A stretch of DNA of 64,000 nt, taken from assembly GCA_030457765.1 (NCBI GenBank), contig JAKDUK010000002.1, forward strand, positions 105,337-169,336, given 5' to 3'. The notes beneath the pieces were generated by a model. It did no database searches and had not been told where the DNA came from. It worked only from the letters and a program-made list of their open reading frames with translations. Source of the stretch: Marinobacter sp. GTDB lineage: Bacteria; Pseudomonadota; Gammaproteobacteria; Pseudomonadales; Oleiphilaceae. The first letter of the stretch is position 1. Each line of letters starts with the position of its first letter. Below are positions 17,615 to 26,990 of this stretch, piece after piece. A program made the position numbers and the translations under genes.

Positions 17615-19885
17615 ATGCTGAGCAAAGATCTTGAAATTACGCTGAATACGGCCTTCAAAAGTGCCCGCGACAAGCGTCATGAATTCATGACCGTGGAACA
17701 TTTGCTGCTAGCTCTACTGGAGAACGAGTCTGCAGTGGGTGTTCTCAAAGCCTGCGGGGCAGATCTCAAGCAACTCCATGATGAGCTGGTCGAGTTTGTA
17801 GACTCGACAACACCACTGATTTCCAGTAGCGACGAAGAGCGCGAAACACAGCCAACCCTTGGTTTTCAGAGGGTGCTTCAGCGCGCTGTGTTTCATGTGC
17901 AGTCCTCTGGGAAAAAAGAAGTGACTGGCGCCAATGTGCTGGTGGCAATTTTCAGTGAACAGGAAAGCCAGGCCGTGTATGTGCTCAAGAAGCAGAGCGT
18001 TGCGCGTATCGATGTCGTTAATTTTGTCTCCCATGGGATTTCCCGGGTTCAGGGCACTGAGGATCAAGACGGCGGCGAGCAGACCTCACACGAAGAGGCT
18101 GGCGAAGAGGGCGGACAATCTAAACCGCTGGAAGCTTACGCAACCAACCTGAATGAGCAGGCCCGTCGGGGGCGGATTGATCCATTGATCGGTCGCGAAC
18201 ATGAGGTTGAGCGTGTGGTGCAGATTTTAGTGCGCCGACGCAAGAACAATCCTCTACTGGTAGGGGAGGCCGGTGTTGGCAAGACTGCCATCGCCGAAGG
18301 GCTGGCCAAGCGTATTGTTGACGGCCAGGTGCCAGACATCATTGCTGACGGTGTGGTGTACTCCCTTGATCTTGGTGCCCTTCTCGCCGGAACCAAATAT
18401 CGTGGCGATTTTGAGAAGCGACTGAAGGCTCTGCTTGCTGATCTGAAAAAAGAGCAGCATGCGATCCTCTTCATTGATGAAATTCACACCATTATTGGTG
18501 CGGGATCCGCCTCTGGCGGGGTGATGGATGCCTCTAACCTGCTTAAACCGATGCTGAGCTCCGGTGAGCTACGTTGCATTGGGTCCACAACCTACCAGGA
18601 ATTCCGGGGTATCTTTGAGAAAGACAGTGCACTGGCTCGTCGTTTCCAGAAAATTGATGTGAACGAGCCAAGTGTTGAAGATACCTATCAAATACTCAAA
18701 GGGCTTAAGCTCAATTTTGAGGAGCACCATGATCTGAAATATACGGATCAGGCGCTGCGCGTGGCCGCGGAGCTGGCAGACAGGTACATTACGGATCGCC
18801 ACCTCCCGGATAAGGCCATTGATGTAATTGATGAAGCCGGGGCACGGCAACGCTTGATGCCAGAGGATAAACGTCTGGATACGGTAGGTGTGCCAGAGAT
18901 CGAAGACGTGGTTTCCAAAATTGCCCGTATTCCACCCAAAAACGTGTCCACCAGCGACAAGGATCTGCTGCGTAATCTTGAGCGTGATCTCAAGATGGTG
19001 GTGTTTGGGCAAGATCCCGCAATTGAATCCTTGTCCACAGCTATCAAGTTGGCACGAGCTGGTCTGAAAGCACCAGAAAAACCAGAAGGCTCTTTCCTGT
19101 TTTCCGGGCCTACGGGTGTCGGCAAAACAGAGGTGACCAAGCAGTTGGCCAAAGCGCTTGGGGTTGAGTTGGTTCGGTTCGATATGTCTGAGTACATGGA
19201 GCGCCACACCGTTTCTCGCTTGATTGGCGCACCGCCAGGCTATGTTGGGTACGACCAGGGTGGTCTGCTCACTGAATCGGTCAATAAGCATCCGCACTGC
19301 GTGTTGTTGCTCGACGAAATCGAGAAAGCACACCCGGAAGTATTCAACTTGCTGCTTCAGGTTATGGATCATGGCACGCTAACGGATAACAACGGCCGCA
19401 AGGCCGATTTCCGACATGTCATTCTGGTGATGACTACCAACGCGGGTGCCGAAAGCATGGCTCGCCGCTCTATTGGCTTCAGCGAGCAGGATCACAGCTC
19501 TGATGGCATGGAAATCATCAGCAAGACCTTCACGCCGGAATTTCGAAACCGCTTGGACAGCATTATCCAATTTGGTGATCTGCAAATAGATACCATCACG
19601 TTTGTGGTGGACAAGTTTCTCACCGAGTTGCAGGCGCAACTGGATGAGAAGCATGTGGTTCTGCATGTGGATGACGACGTTAAGTCCTGGCTTGCCGAGA
19701 AGGGCTACGACGTAACCATGGGCGCGCGTCCAATGGCTCGCTTGATACAGGATAAAATCAAACGTCCACTCGCTGAACAGATTCTGTTTGGCCAGTTATC
19801 CGAGAAGGGGGGCGATGTGCATATCCACCTTAGGGACGATGAGCTGGTATTCGATTACGAGGATGAGCCTGCTGAGGCCGTTTAA
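17615..19885 (+). CDS. clpA: ATP-dependent Clp protease ATP-binding subunit ClpA
   Basis: 756-aa hexameric AAA+ unfoldase that feeds ClpP. It has the N-terminal Clp-N double repeat (residues about 1-145), a spacer rich in acidic residues (GTEDQDGGEQTSHEEAGEEGG), D1 with Walker A GEAGVGKTAIAEGLA (about 214) and LFIDEIHTIIG, and D2 with Walker A GPTGVGKTEVTKQLA (about 495) and LLLDEIEKAHPEVF. The ClpP-docking loop is IGF in RRSIGFSEQDHSSDGME (about 620), which distinguishes ClpA from ClpB. The length matches E. coli ClpA (758). clpP is not in the window. A strong bidirectional terminator follows. Confidence 0.97.
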   Translation: MLSKDLEITLNTAFKSARDKRHEFMTVEHLLLALLENESAVGVLKACGADLKQLHDELVEFVDSTTPLISSSDEERETQPTLGFQRVLQRAVFHVQSSGKKEVTGANVLVAIFSEQESQAVYVLKKQSVARIDVVNFVSHGISRVQGTEDQDGGEQTSHEEAGEEGGQSKPLEAYATNLNEQARRGRIDPLIGREHEVERVVQILVRRRKNNPLLVGEAGVGKTAIAEGLAKRIVDGQVPDIIADGVVYSLDLGALLAGTKYRGDFEKRLKALLADLKKEQHAILFIDEIHTIIGAGSASGGVMDASNLLKPMLSSGELRCIGSTTYQEFRGIFEKDSALARRFQKIDVNEPSVEDTYQILKGLKLNFEEHHDLKYTDQALRVAAELADRYITDRHLPDKAIDVIDEAGARQRLMPEDKRLDTVGVPEIEDVVSKIARIPPKNVSTSDKDLLRNLERDLKMVVFGQDPAIESLSTAIKLARAGLKAPEKPEGSFLFSGPTGVGKTEVTKQLAKALGVELVRFDMSEYMERHTVSRLIGAPPGYVGYDQGGLLTESVNKHPHCVLLLDEIEKAHPEVFNLLLQVMDHGTLTDNNGRKADFRHVILVMTTNAGAESMARRSIGFSEQDHSSDGMEIISKTFTPEFRNRLDSIIQFGDLQIDTITFVVDKFLTELQAQLDEKHVVLHVDDDVKSWLAEKGYDVTMGARPMARLIQDKIKRPLAEQILFGQLSEKGGDVHIHLRDDELVFDYEDEPAEAV

Positions 19886-19925
19886 GGCGGCTCGCAGGTC
19901 AGGACAGGCTAAGAAAGCTGCCCAC

Positions 19926-19959
19926 AAAAAAACCGCTGCAGTGATGCAGCGGTTTTTTT
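19926..19959. terminator. Bidirectional intrinsic terminator between clpA and infA
   Basis: AAAAAAACCGCTGCA - GTGA - TGCAGCGGTTTTTTT: a GC-rich 8-bp core stem (CCGCTGCA/TGCAGCGG) flanked by A7 and T7, with a 4-nt loop. It works as a rho-independent terminator in both directions, serving clpA (plus) and infA (minus). Confidence 0.93.
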
Positions 19960-19981
19960 CTTATGCGATGTTACGACTGTA

Positions 19982-20200
19982 TTAGCGGGCGCGGTAGACA
20001 ATCCGGCCTTTGCTCAGATCGTAAGGCGTCAATTCAACCTTGACCTTGTCGCCGGTCAGGATGCGGATGTAGTTTTTGCGCATCTTGCCGGAGATGTGAG
20101 CCGTAACAACGTGGCCGTTACTCAGCTCAACTCGAAACATAGTGTTGGGAAGGGTGTCAAGAATAACGCCTTCCATTTCAATAGCATCTGTCTTCGCCAT
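19982..20200 (-). CDS. infA: Translation initiation factor IF-1
   Basis: 72-aa OB-fold protein that occupies the ribosomal A site during initiation. It is nearly identical to E. coli IF-1 across [52 protein letters not shown]. The gene is monocistronic, with a terminator 23 bp downstream and its own predicted promoter upstream in a 110-bp spacer after bpt. The clpA-infA-aat grouping is also found in E. coli. Confidence 0.98.
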   Translation of the reverse strand: MAKTDAIEMEGVILDTLPNTMFRVELSNGHVVTAHISGKMRKNYIRILTGDKVKVELTPYDLSKGRIVYRAR

Positions 20201-20238
20201 TCAGTAGAAACCTCTTTTGGAATACTTTCCGTCATTTT

Positions 20239-20252
20239 AAATTGCGCAATTT
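20239..20252. repeat. 14-bp perfect palindrome at the infA promoter
   Basis: AAATTGCGCAATTT is fully self-complementary and overlaps the predicted infA -10 region. It could be an operator half-site pair, but no regulator is known to me for this sequence; chance is possible. Confidence 0.5.
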
Positions 20253-20277
20253 TGCCTGATTTATCGGCGTTTGGCAA
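20249..20277 (-). promoter_or_regulatory. Candidate infA promoter
   Basis: On minus, TTGCCA (20277-20272), 17 bp and CAAAAT (20254-20249) form a sigma70-like promoter, giving a leader of about 40 nt before the infA ATG with AGAGG as the ribosome binding site. Confidence 0.45.
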
Positions 20278-20310
20278 AGTGAGTTCGCATGCAAGCTGGA
20301 AAAAAAGCCT

Positions 20311-21024
20311 TCAACGATCTTCAAGTGTTTGCCATAAGCCGTCTTGGAGTGCCTCTATGGGCTTAAAGCGAGTTTTATAATTCATTTTTCGGCATTGCTT
20401 TATCCAGTAGCCCAGATACAGGTGAGGCAAGCTACGTCTTCGGGTTTCTTCGATCTGCCAGAGCACGGCAAAAGTGCCCAGGCTTCTATGCTCCAGGTCA
20501 GGGTCAAATACGGTGTATATGGCCGAGAGCCCATCGTCGAGGGAGTCTACGGCGGCCAGTGCCACAAGTACCCCGTCTTTACGCATTTCAAGAAACAAAG
20601 AGTCTGTAGCGCCTTCTACGAGAAATGAGGTGAACTGCTCCCGCGAGGGTGGGTACATGTCGCCGTCTTTGTGTCTTAATTCGACATAGTTAGCGTAGAG
20701 CTGGTAATAGCTTTCGCGGAATGTAGCGGGTACCAGTGTGCACTCCAGATCACTGTTTTTTTTCATGACCCGGCGCTGGCTACGATCCGGGCGAAAGTCG
20801 TTAACGTTCAATCTTACCGGTATGCACGCGTTGCAATCTTCACAGTGGGGGCGGTAATAGTGTGACCCACTGCGCCGGAAGCCCAGCGAGGTGAGTTGGC
20901 TGTACAGTTTTTTATCGATGTTGGCACGAGGGTCAACAAACATGGTTGTTGCCTCGCGATCCGGAAGGTAGCTGCAGTCGTGGGCAGGTGTTGCGAAGAA
21001 TACCAAGGTTCTGAGACTACTCAT
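20311..21024 (-). CDS. bpt: Leucyl-D/E-tRNA--protein transferase Bpt (arginyltransferase family)
   Basis: 237 aa. Bpt transfers leucine from Leu-tRNA to proteins with N-terminal Asp or Glu, converting them into ClpS substrates. It has the ATE-like N-terminal cysteine cluster (HDCSYLPDREATTMF and HCEDCNACIPVRL) and the C-terminal GNAT-like half (YTVFDPDLEHRSLGTFAVLWQIEE, YLGYWIKQCRKMNYKTRFKPIE). The ATG directly abuts the TAA of aat on the same strand, so the two transferases are translationally linked. Specificity for Leu rather than Arg is inferred from the bacterial family. Confidence 0.9.
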   Translation of the reverse strand: MSSLRTLVFFATPAHDCSYLPDREATTMFVDPRANIDKKLYSQLTSLGFRRSGSHYYRPHCEDCNACIPVRLNVNDFRPDRSQRRVMKKNSDLECTLVPATFRESYYQLYANYVELRHKDGDMYPPSREQFTSFLVEGATDSLFLEMRKDGVLVALAAVDSLDDGLSAIYTVFDPDLEHRSLGTFAVLWQIEETRRRSLPHLYLGYWIKQCRKMNYKTRFKPIEALQDGLWQTLEDR

Positions 21025-21738
21025 TTATGCCTCCGGCCCGCGCCATTGCCAGTGGAGTGTCCAGTCGGGCTGATTCGGTTTTCTGTTTGCGTATGACCCA
21101 ATTATAGATAAAAACTCATGTCTGGGTAGGGTGTGTGCACCCATGCTGATCAGGTGGTCGCTTTCTACCTGGCAGTCCATTATTCGGTAGCCCCAGTCTT
21201 GCAGCTGGCGGGCAAGATGAACCATCAGTACTTTGGAAGCATTGGTTTCCAGGGCGAACATGGATTCACCAAAGAAGCATTGCCCTATGGCAAGTCCGTA
21301 CATTCCGCCGGCCAGCTCGCCTTTTTGGTTCCACACCTCAATGGAGTGAGCCACCCCTTGGCGGTGCAGCTCTGAATAGCTGGCGATCATGTCGTCAGTT
21401 ATCCAGGTGCCTTCGCTACGGGTGGAGGCGCACAGCCGAATAATACGGCCGAAGGCCTGGTCGGTGGTTACTCGAAAGCGGCGCTGGTTTAGGGTTTTGC
21501 GCAGGCTGCGGGATATGTGGATGTTTTCCGGATACAGTATGCATCTGGGGTCTGGAGACCACCAGAGTATGGGCTGATCGTCGCTATACCAGGGGAATAT
21601 GCCGCTGCGGTACGCGAGGATCAGCCGTTCTGTGGACAGGTCGCCGCCCAGTGCGAGAAGGCCATCGGGGTCATCGAGGGCTTCTTCGGCTGGGGGGAAC
21701 CACAGTTGGTCTGGCTCTAGCCAGGGAAGTGGGGTCAT
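21025..21738 (-). CDS. aat: Leucyl/phenylalanyl-tRNA--protein transferase Aat
   Basis: 237 aa. Aat adds Leu or Phe to N-terminal Lys or Arg, generating primary N-degrons. Family features are the N-terminal FPPAEEALDDPDGLLALGGDLS, AYRSGIFPWYSDDQPILWWSPDPR, and the core VWNQKGELAGGMYGLAIGQCFFGESMFALETNASKV, with the aminoacyl pocket and FGESMF motif. It lies 21 bp after trxB and directly before bpt. aat and bpt in tandem next to clpS-clpA place the whole N-degron pathway within 5 kb. Confidence 0.95.
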   Translation of the reverse strand: MTPLPWLEPDQLWFPPAEEALDDPDGLLALGGDLSTERLILAYRSGIFPWYSDDQPILWWSPDPRCILYPENIHISRSLRKTLNQRRFRVTTDQAFGRIIRLCASTRSEGTWITDDMIASYSELHRQGVAHSIEVWNQKGELAGGMYGLAIGQCFFGESMFALETNASKVLMVHLARQLQDWGYRIMDCQVESDHLISMGAHTLPRHEFLSIIGSYANRKPNQPDWTLHWQWRGPEA

Positions 21739-21759
21739 CTTGCCTTCTGTCAGTCAGCC

Positions 21760-22722
<963 letters not shown>

Positions 22723-22741
22723 TCACTAAAACGGTACGTGT

Positions 22742-22760
22742 CAGGCTTTTTAAAAGCCTG
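22742..22760. repeat. Inverted repeat upstream of trxB
   Basis: CAGGCTTTT-T-AAAAGCCTG is a near-perfect palindrome (9-bp arms, 1-nt centre) in the moxR-trxB spacer. On either strand there is no T-run after it, so it looks more like a binding site or a weak terminator for moxR than a canonical terminator. Confidence 0.5.
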
Positions 22761-22843
22761 CAATTCGAGGAAGGTAGAAAGGCTACCACGAATACGACGG
22801 CCTTCCATTTGTTTTGGCCAATTCGGCTGATAAAACGTTGCTA

Positions 22844-23755
22844 TTACGCCAGCACAGAAACAGTGGTTAGCAATTGCCGCACGCGCTCTGCGCTCTTTCC
22901 GGATTCGCCCTGTTCAAGCCGGTGCTCGGCAATGGCCGGGAACACGGCTTGAATGTCGTCGGGTAGCGCGTGTTGGCGGCCCTGCATCAGGGCCCAGGCT
23001 TTTGTGGCTCTGAGCAATCCAAGGCCTGCTCTTGGTGATAAACCGTATAGTAAGCCGGGCATGCGCCGGCTTTGTTCAAGCAGGCGTTGGATATAATCCA
23101 GCAATGCTGGGCTTGCGGTTACGCGGCCCACTTCGTCTTGCAGTCGTGTCAGATCTGCTTCGGAAAGCAGGGTGTTGAGGCGGTCGGTCATTGCCCGCCG
23201 GTCTTCGCCTTCTAGCAGGTCTCGTTCGGCCCTGGGGTCAGGGTAACCAAGCCGTATACGCATCAAAAACCTGTCGAGTTGGGTTTCTGGCAAGGGGTAG
23301 GTGCCACCCTGTTCGGTCGGGTTCTGTGTAGCAATCACGAAGAACGGGTGCGGTAGTGGGCGGGTTTCGCCTTCTATGGACACCTGGCGCTCTTCCATGG
23401 CTTCAAGCAATGCGCTTTGCGTTCGTGGTGACGCTCGGTTGATTTCGTCCGCCAGTACCACCTGGGCGAATATCGGCCCCTGGTGGAATACCAGGCTGCC
23501 TGCCTGCTTGTCGTACATGGAATAGCCCAGTACATCCGCCGGTAGCAGGTCGTTGGTGAACTGAATGCGCTGGTAGCTGAGGCCCATGGCTTTCGCTAAA
23601 GCATGGGACAGGGTGGTTTTGCCCATACCCGGAATGTCTTCAATCAGCAGGTGGCCCTTGGCGAGCAGGCCGCAAAGGGCCAAACGAACCTGATGCTCCT
23701 TGCCAAGCAGGATTTGATTGAGCTCGGTAACAACAGTGTCTACCAGTGTTTTCAT
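22844..23755 (-). CDS. MoxR-family AAA+ ATPase
   Basis: 303 aa. Walker A-like [32 protein letters not shown] (GMGKTT near residue 46), Walker B [24 protein letters not shown], sensor 1 [25 protein letters not shown]-type block, and the arginine finger region [14 protein letters not shown]. MoxR ATPases usually act as chaperones with DUF58 and von Willebrand factor A proteins encoded beside them, but none is present here: trxB follows and aguB precedes by 7 bp. It therefore appears orphan and is likely co-transcribed with aguA-aguB. Its partner is unknown. Confidence 0.88.
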   Translation of the reverse strand: [303 protein letters not shown]

Positions 23756-23762
23756 GCTGGAT

Positions 23763-24698
23763 TTAGTCCCTCACTCTTTTGAGAATGTCTCCGTAGGCAT
23801 CTATGCGGCGGTCCCTGAAATACGGCCAGATGCGACGAATCGATTCACTGCGGTGACGATCGATGGTAGCACTCAGTATGCACTCGGCTGTGTCGTCTGC
23901 CCGGGCCAGAATTTCGCCCTGGGCCCCGCAGATAAAGCTGTTACCCCAAAACTGGATACCATTTGTCTGCTTAGAAGGGTCTGGCTCTGTTCCTACACGG
24001 TTGGGTGCTACCACAGGCAGGTTGTTGGCGATGGCGTGGCCACGTTGAACGGTTACCCAGGCGTCCAGTTGTCGGGCCTGTTCATTCGGGTGGTCGGTCG
24101 TATCCCAGCCAATGGCGGTGGGATATATCAGTATTTCGGCACCGGCCAACGCCATTAGGCGAGCCGCTTCCGGATACCACTGATCCCAGCAGACAAGCAC
24201 TCCCAGCCTGCCTACCGAGGTTTCGATGGGTGCAAAACCATTTCCGCCATCATTGAGCTGCGCATCGCCAGGGGTAAAGTAAAACTTTTCATAGAAGCCG
24301 GGGTCGTCTGGAATGTGCATTTTTCTGTACAGGCCGGCGATGGAGCCGTCGCTTTCAATGACGACCGCAGTGTTGTGATAGACGCCGTTCATGCGCCGCT
24401 CAAAAATAGAGCCAACTATAACGATGCCCAACTCTCTGGCCAGGTTGGAGAGCCTTTCGCTGGTGGGGCCGGGGATGGGCTCAGCTAGGTCAAAGACGCG
24501 GCTGTCCTCCGTTTGGCAAAAATACTGGGTGGCATGCAGTTCTTGTAGAATGATCAGGTGAGCCCCGCCTGAGGCAGCCTCGCGAACCAGCATTTCAGTG
24601 GTTGCCAAACTGGCTGCCTTATCTTGACTGCAAGCTTGCTGAATAGCGGCAACTGCGAGTTCATCTGACACCGGGTGTTTGCTTGGATCCTGGCTCAT
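23763..24698 (-). CDS. aguB: N-carbamoylputrescine amidase AguB
   Basis: 311-aa nitrilase-superfamily enzyme that hydrolyses N-carbamoylputrescine to putrescine, CO2 and ammonia. The catalytic triad is visible: Glu in LIILQELHATQYFCQ, Lys in YRKMHIPDDPGFYEKFYFTPGD, and Cys in VLVCWDQWYPEAARLMAL. The track extends to 24773, but the ATG at 24698, preceded by AAGGAG and overlapping the aguA stop by 4 bp (ATGA), is clearly the start. moxR follows after 7 bp. Together with AguA this completes the agmatine route to polyamines. Confidence 0.94.
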   Translation of the reverse strand: MSQDPSKHPVSDELAVAAIQQACSQDKAASLATTEMLVREAASGGAHLIILQELHATQYFCQTEDSRVFDLAEPIPGPTSERLSNLARELGIVIVGSIFERRMNGVYHNTAVVIESDGSIAGLYRKMHIPDDPGFYEKFYFTPGDAQLNDGGNGFAPIETSVGRLGVLVCWDQWYPEAARLMALAGAEILIYPTAIGWDTTDHPNEQARQLDAWVTVQRGHAIANNLPVVAPNRVGTEPDPSKQTNGIQFWGNSFICGAQGEILARADDTAECILSATIDRHRSESIRRIWPYFRDRRIDAYGDILKRVRD

Positions 24699-25747
24699 AA
24701 TGTGACCACTCCTTGCGGAATCTGCATGGTAGCGCAGTGAAGGCTGCCGCGCTGTTTCAACAGTGGCCGGCACTTGATGGGTATAATCTCCCTGGTGGGG
24801 AAGATCTCTGCAAGAATGCGAATCGCATCTTCATCCTGTGACACGTCATAAATCGGTAAAAGGACGGCGCCATTAATGATTAAGAAGTTAGCGTAGGTGG
24901 CCGGAAGCCGTTCGCCGTCATTGTCAAGTACCGCATCGGGCCACGGCAGTGCGGTTAGCTTGTAGGGCGAGCCATCCCTTTGTCGGAAATCCTTGAGGTC
25001 TTCTTCCATGGCAGCCAGGGCACTGTAATGTTCATCTGCCACATCCGGGCAAGCCACGTAGCAGATATGACCTGGCGCGCAGAACCGGGCTAACGTATCT
25101 ATGTGGCTGTCTGTGTCGTCCCCCGCCAGATAGCCGTGGTTCAGCCAGAGAACGCGGTCTGTGCCGAGTGTTTCAGACAACAGCTGCTCGATCGCCCCGC
25201 GATCCATGGACGCATTGCGTGTTGGCGTAAGCAGGCATTCGCTGGTTGCCAGTAAGGTGCCTTCGCCATCGGATTCAATGGAACCGCCCTCCAATACAAA
25301 GTCTACCGACTGCATTGGATTTGTTCCAAAAACACCGTAGTTCGCGAGGTGGCGGTTGAGGGCGTCGTCTTTTTCCCATGGGAACTTTCCGCCCCAGGCA
25401 TTAAAACGGAAGTCGAGCAACTTGGGCTCTTCATCAACGAATACAGTAATTGGGCCGTGGTCGCGGGCCCAGGTGTCGTTTGCCGGTGCAGGCACTGCGT
25501 GCACCCGCCCTTTCAGACCTTGTTGGGCTGCCCAGGTGTTCAGTTCACGCTCAAGATCTTGCAGTCGAATGACGTGTTCACAGCTGATAACCAGATGTTC
25601 AAAGCGCAGAATTGAACGGGCGATTGCAAGAAACACAGGCTCTACTTCGTCAATTATGCCTGCCCAATCGGTACCTGGGTGAGGCCAGGTAAGTAATACA
25701 GCGCTTTGGGGTGCCCATTCTGCTGGCAACACGGGTCCGGATATCAC
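24695..25747 (-). CDS. aguA: Agmatine deiminase AguA
   Basis: 350 aa. Converts agmatine to N-carbamoylputrescine plus ammonia (pentein fold, Cys nucleophile). Motifs are NDTWARDHGPITVF, FVLEGGSIESDGEGTLLATSECLL and the C-terminal active-site Cys in GSLHCATMQIPQG. NHGYLAGDDTDSHIDTLARFC holds the catalytic His. The start is a GTG at 25747, with AAGGTG about 10 bases upstream. It is the first gene of aguA-aguB-moxR. No AguR regulator is adjacent. Confidence 0.94.
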   Translation of the reverse strand: MISGPVLPAEWAPQSAVLLTWPHPGTDWAGIIDEVEPVFLAIARSILRFEHLVISCEHVIRLQDLERELNTWAAQQGLKGRVHAVPAPANDTWARDHGPITVFVDEEPKLLDFRFNAWGGKFPWEKDDALNRHLANYGVFGTNPMQSVDFVLEGGSIESDGEGTLLATSECLLTPTRNASMDRGAIEQLLSETLGTDRVLWLNHGYLAGDDTDSHIDTLARFCAPGHICYVACPDVADEHYSALAAMEEDLKDFRQRDGSPYKLTALPWPDAVLDNDGERLPATYANFLIINGAVLLPIYDVSQDEDAIRILAEIFPTREIIPIKCRPLLKQRGSLHCATMQIPQGVVTL

Positions 25748-25857
25748 TTTGCAATCACCTTAAAATTACAAAAGCCGCCATTCTAACCAAAGGGCGGCGT
25801 TTCGTCAGGGGGGGGTGCCCGGAAGTGCCGGGCGGAAAAGAACCTGGTTTGCTGGTC

Positions 25858-26160
25858 TCAACGCTGGCGCGTAAGTACCGAGTGAATCACCCGATCGCTT
25901 TCAAAATAAACAACAAACTTACCATAGTGCCACTGACTGATAGGAGGTTGCCCAACGGCTGTCTCGATAGAGTCCGGTTGCCCCCATGCGGCCCGCACCG
26001 ATGCTTGCGTCATTCCGGTTCGTGGCATGCTCTGTTGGCTTCTGTCTACCTGGCTGCCTACTGGCACCCGAATATCTTCGGCGAACGCGCCAGAAGCCGG
26101 AGCCAGAGAGAAAAATAGTGCCGCTGCTAATGTGCCAGCCAGGGCTCGCTTTGTTGTCAT
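25858..26160 (-). CDS. Small exported protein of unknown function
   Basis: 100 aa from the ATG at 26160, which has GGAGATC as the ribosome binding site; the track's longer start (26208) is unlikely. A Sec signal peptide (MTTKRALAGTLAAALFFSLAPASGAFA) is followed by about 73 mature residues (EDIRVPVGSQVDRSQQSMPRTGMTQ...). The segment TQASVRAAWGQPDSIETAVGQPPISQWHYGKFVVYFESDRVIHSVL recalls the small BamE/SmpA-type fold, in which a short helix leads into WG-P and a beta meander; there is no lipobox, so it is probably soluble in the periplasm. Function unknown. It is transcribed alone, about 110 bp before aguA. Confidence 0.75.
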   Translation of the reverse strand: MTTKRALAGTLAAALFFSLAPASGAFAEDIRVPVGSQVDRSQQSMPRTGMTQASVRAAWGQPDSIETAVGQPPISQWHYGKFVVYFESDRVIHSVLTRQR

Positions 26161-26262
26161 TGATGGATCTCCATTAATACGGGGCTGAGGTAAGCACTCC
26201 GAAGACATGAAAAAAACGTAATATCCAAGAGTTATCGGTAAAAGTCACATGTTTTAGCCAGT

Positions 26263-26850
26263 CTACTCGTTTTGTCGCCGGCGAATCTGCCAACGCATCA
26301 CATGCCGGGCAATTTGCTGGCGATCACCATCGTTTATTCGGATAAAACCGGTATGAACCCTTGCTCTGCCTGTTTCGTCAGCCTGTATGTCCAGCACTTG
26401 TGCAATGGCTCTGGGCTGGAAAAGTTCTGGTGACAGAGTCATGCGAATAGCCAGCCTGTCTCCAGTCTGCCATGCTTGTGGGCTGGTGGAAAAGGCCAGG
26501 CCACCCTCACTTAGGGTAACGTCTTGCCAGTCGTCCGGTTGCAAGGGATTTTGCTGAAAGGCCATAATGCGCGCAAGCGAGTCCAGCTTAGCGTTCAATG
26601 ACTTTATCACGCCTGTAAATAGGCGGTCCTGATCGGCCAGGCTGGCCAGCTGAGATTTGATGTCTTGATCCAATCGCCTGAACTCGGTTTTCAGAGTTTC
26701 CAGGTAATCGTCATTGAATGGGTTTTCATCGAGCTCACCTGAAGGCGGCAGCTTGCGAACATCCAGGGCAATTCTGTCTTCTATGCGGAAAAATTCCCGA
26801 CGTTCTGGTAGATAATCTGCCGATTCGGTTGGTGTGTCTCGGGTGTGCAT
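26263..26850 (-). CDS. PilZ-like domain protein with degenerate c-di-GMP motif
   Basis: 195 aa. The opening RREFFRIED matches the RxxxR start of PilZ domains. A long helical insert (KTEFRRLDQDIKSQLASLADQDRLFTGVIKSLNAKLDSL) is followed by a PilZ-type beta barrel (VTLSEGGLAFSTSPQAWQTGDRLAIRMTLSPELF). The second motif is normally [D/N]-x-S-x-x-G; here the position reads T-L-S-E-G-G, so the acidic/Asn residue is lost while Ser and Gly remain. Cyclic di-GMP binding is therefore uncertain. It is alone on minus, divergent from lolC. Confidence 0.78.
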   Translation of the reverse strand: MHTRDTPTESADYLPERREFFRIEDRIALDVRKLPPSGELDENPFNDDYLETLKTEFRRLDQDIKSQLASLADQDRLFTGVIKSLNAKLDSLARIMAFQQNPLQPDDWQDVTLSEGGLAFSTSPQAWQTGDRLAIRMTLSPELFQPRAIAQVLDIQADETGRARVHTGFIRINDGDRQQIARHVMRWQIRRRQNE

Positions 26851-26990
26851 TCGGGGCTCCGCGAATTAAGGATGTCAGCCAGCAGCGTTAGCAGTGCCAA
26901 TAATGAAGTTTAGCAGTTTCCCTCAGCGCTGAAAGGCCGGCGGAAATTCCAGACCACGACCAATTCGAAGGTAGCGACAGGCGCCTCTCC

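Noticed and set aside
18569-19372. 267-aa antisense ORF opposite clpA
   Set aside because: A shadow of a highly conserved gene, with no plausible domain or ribosome binding site.
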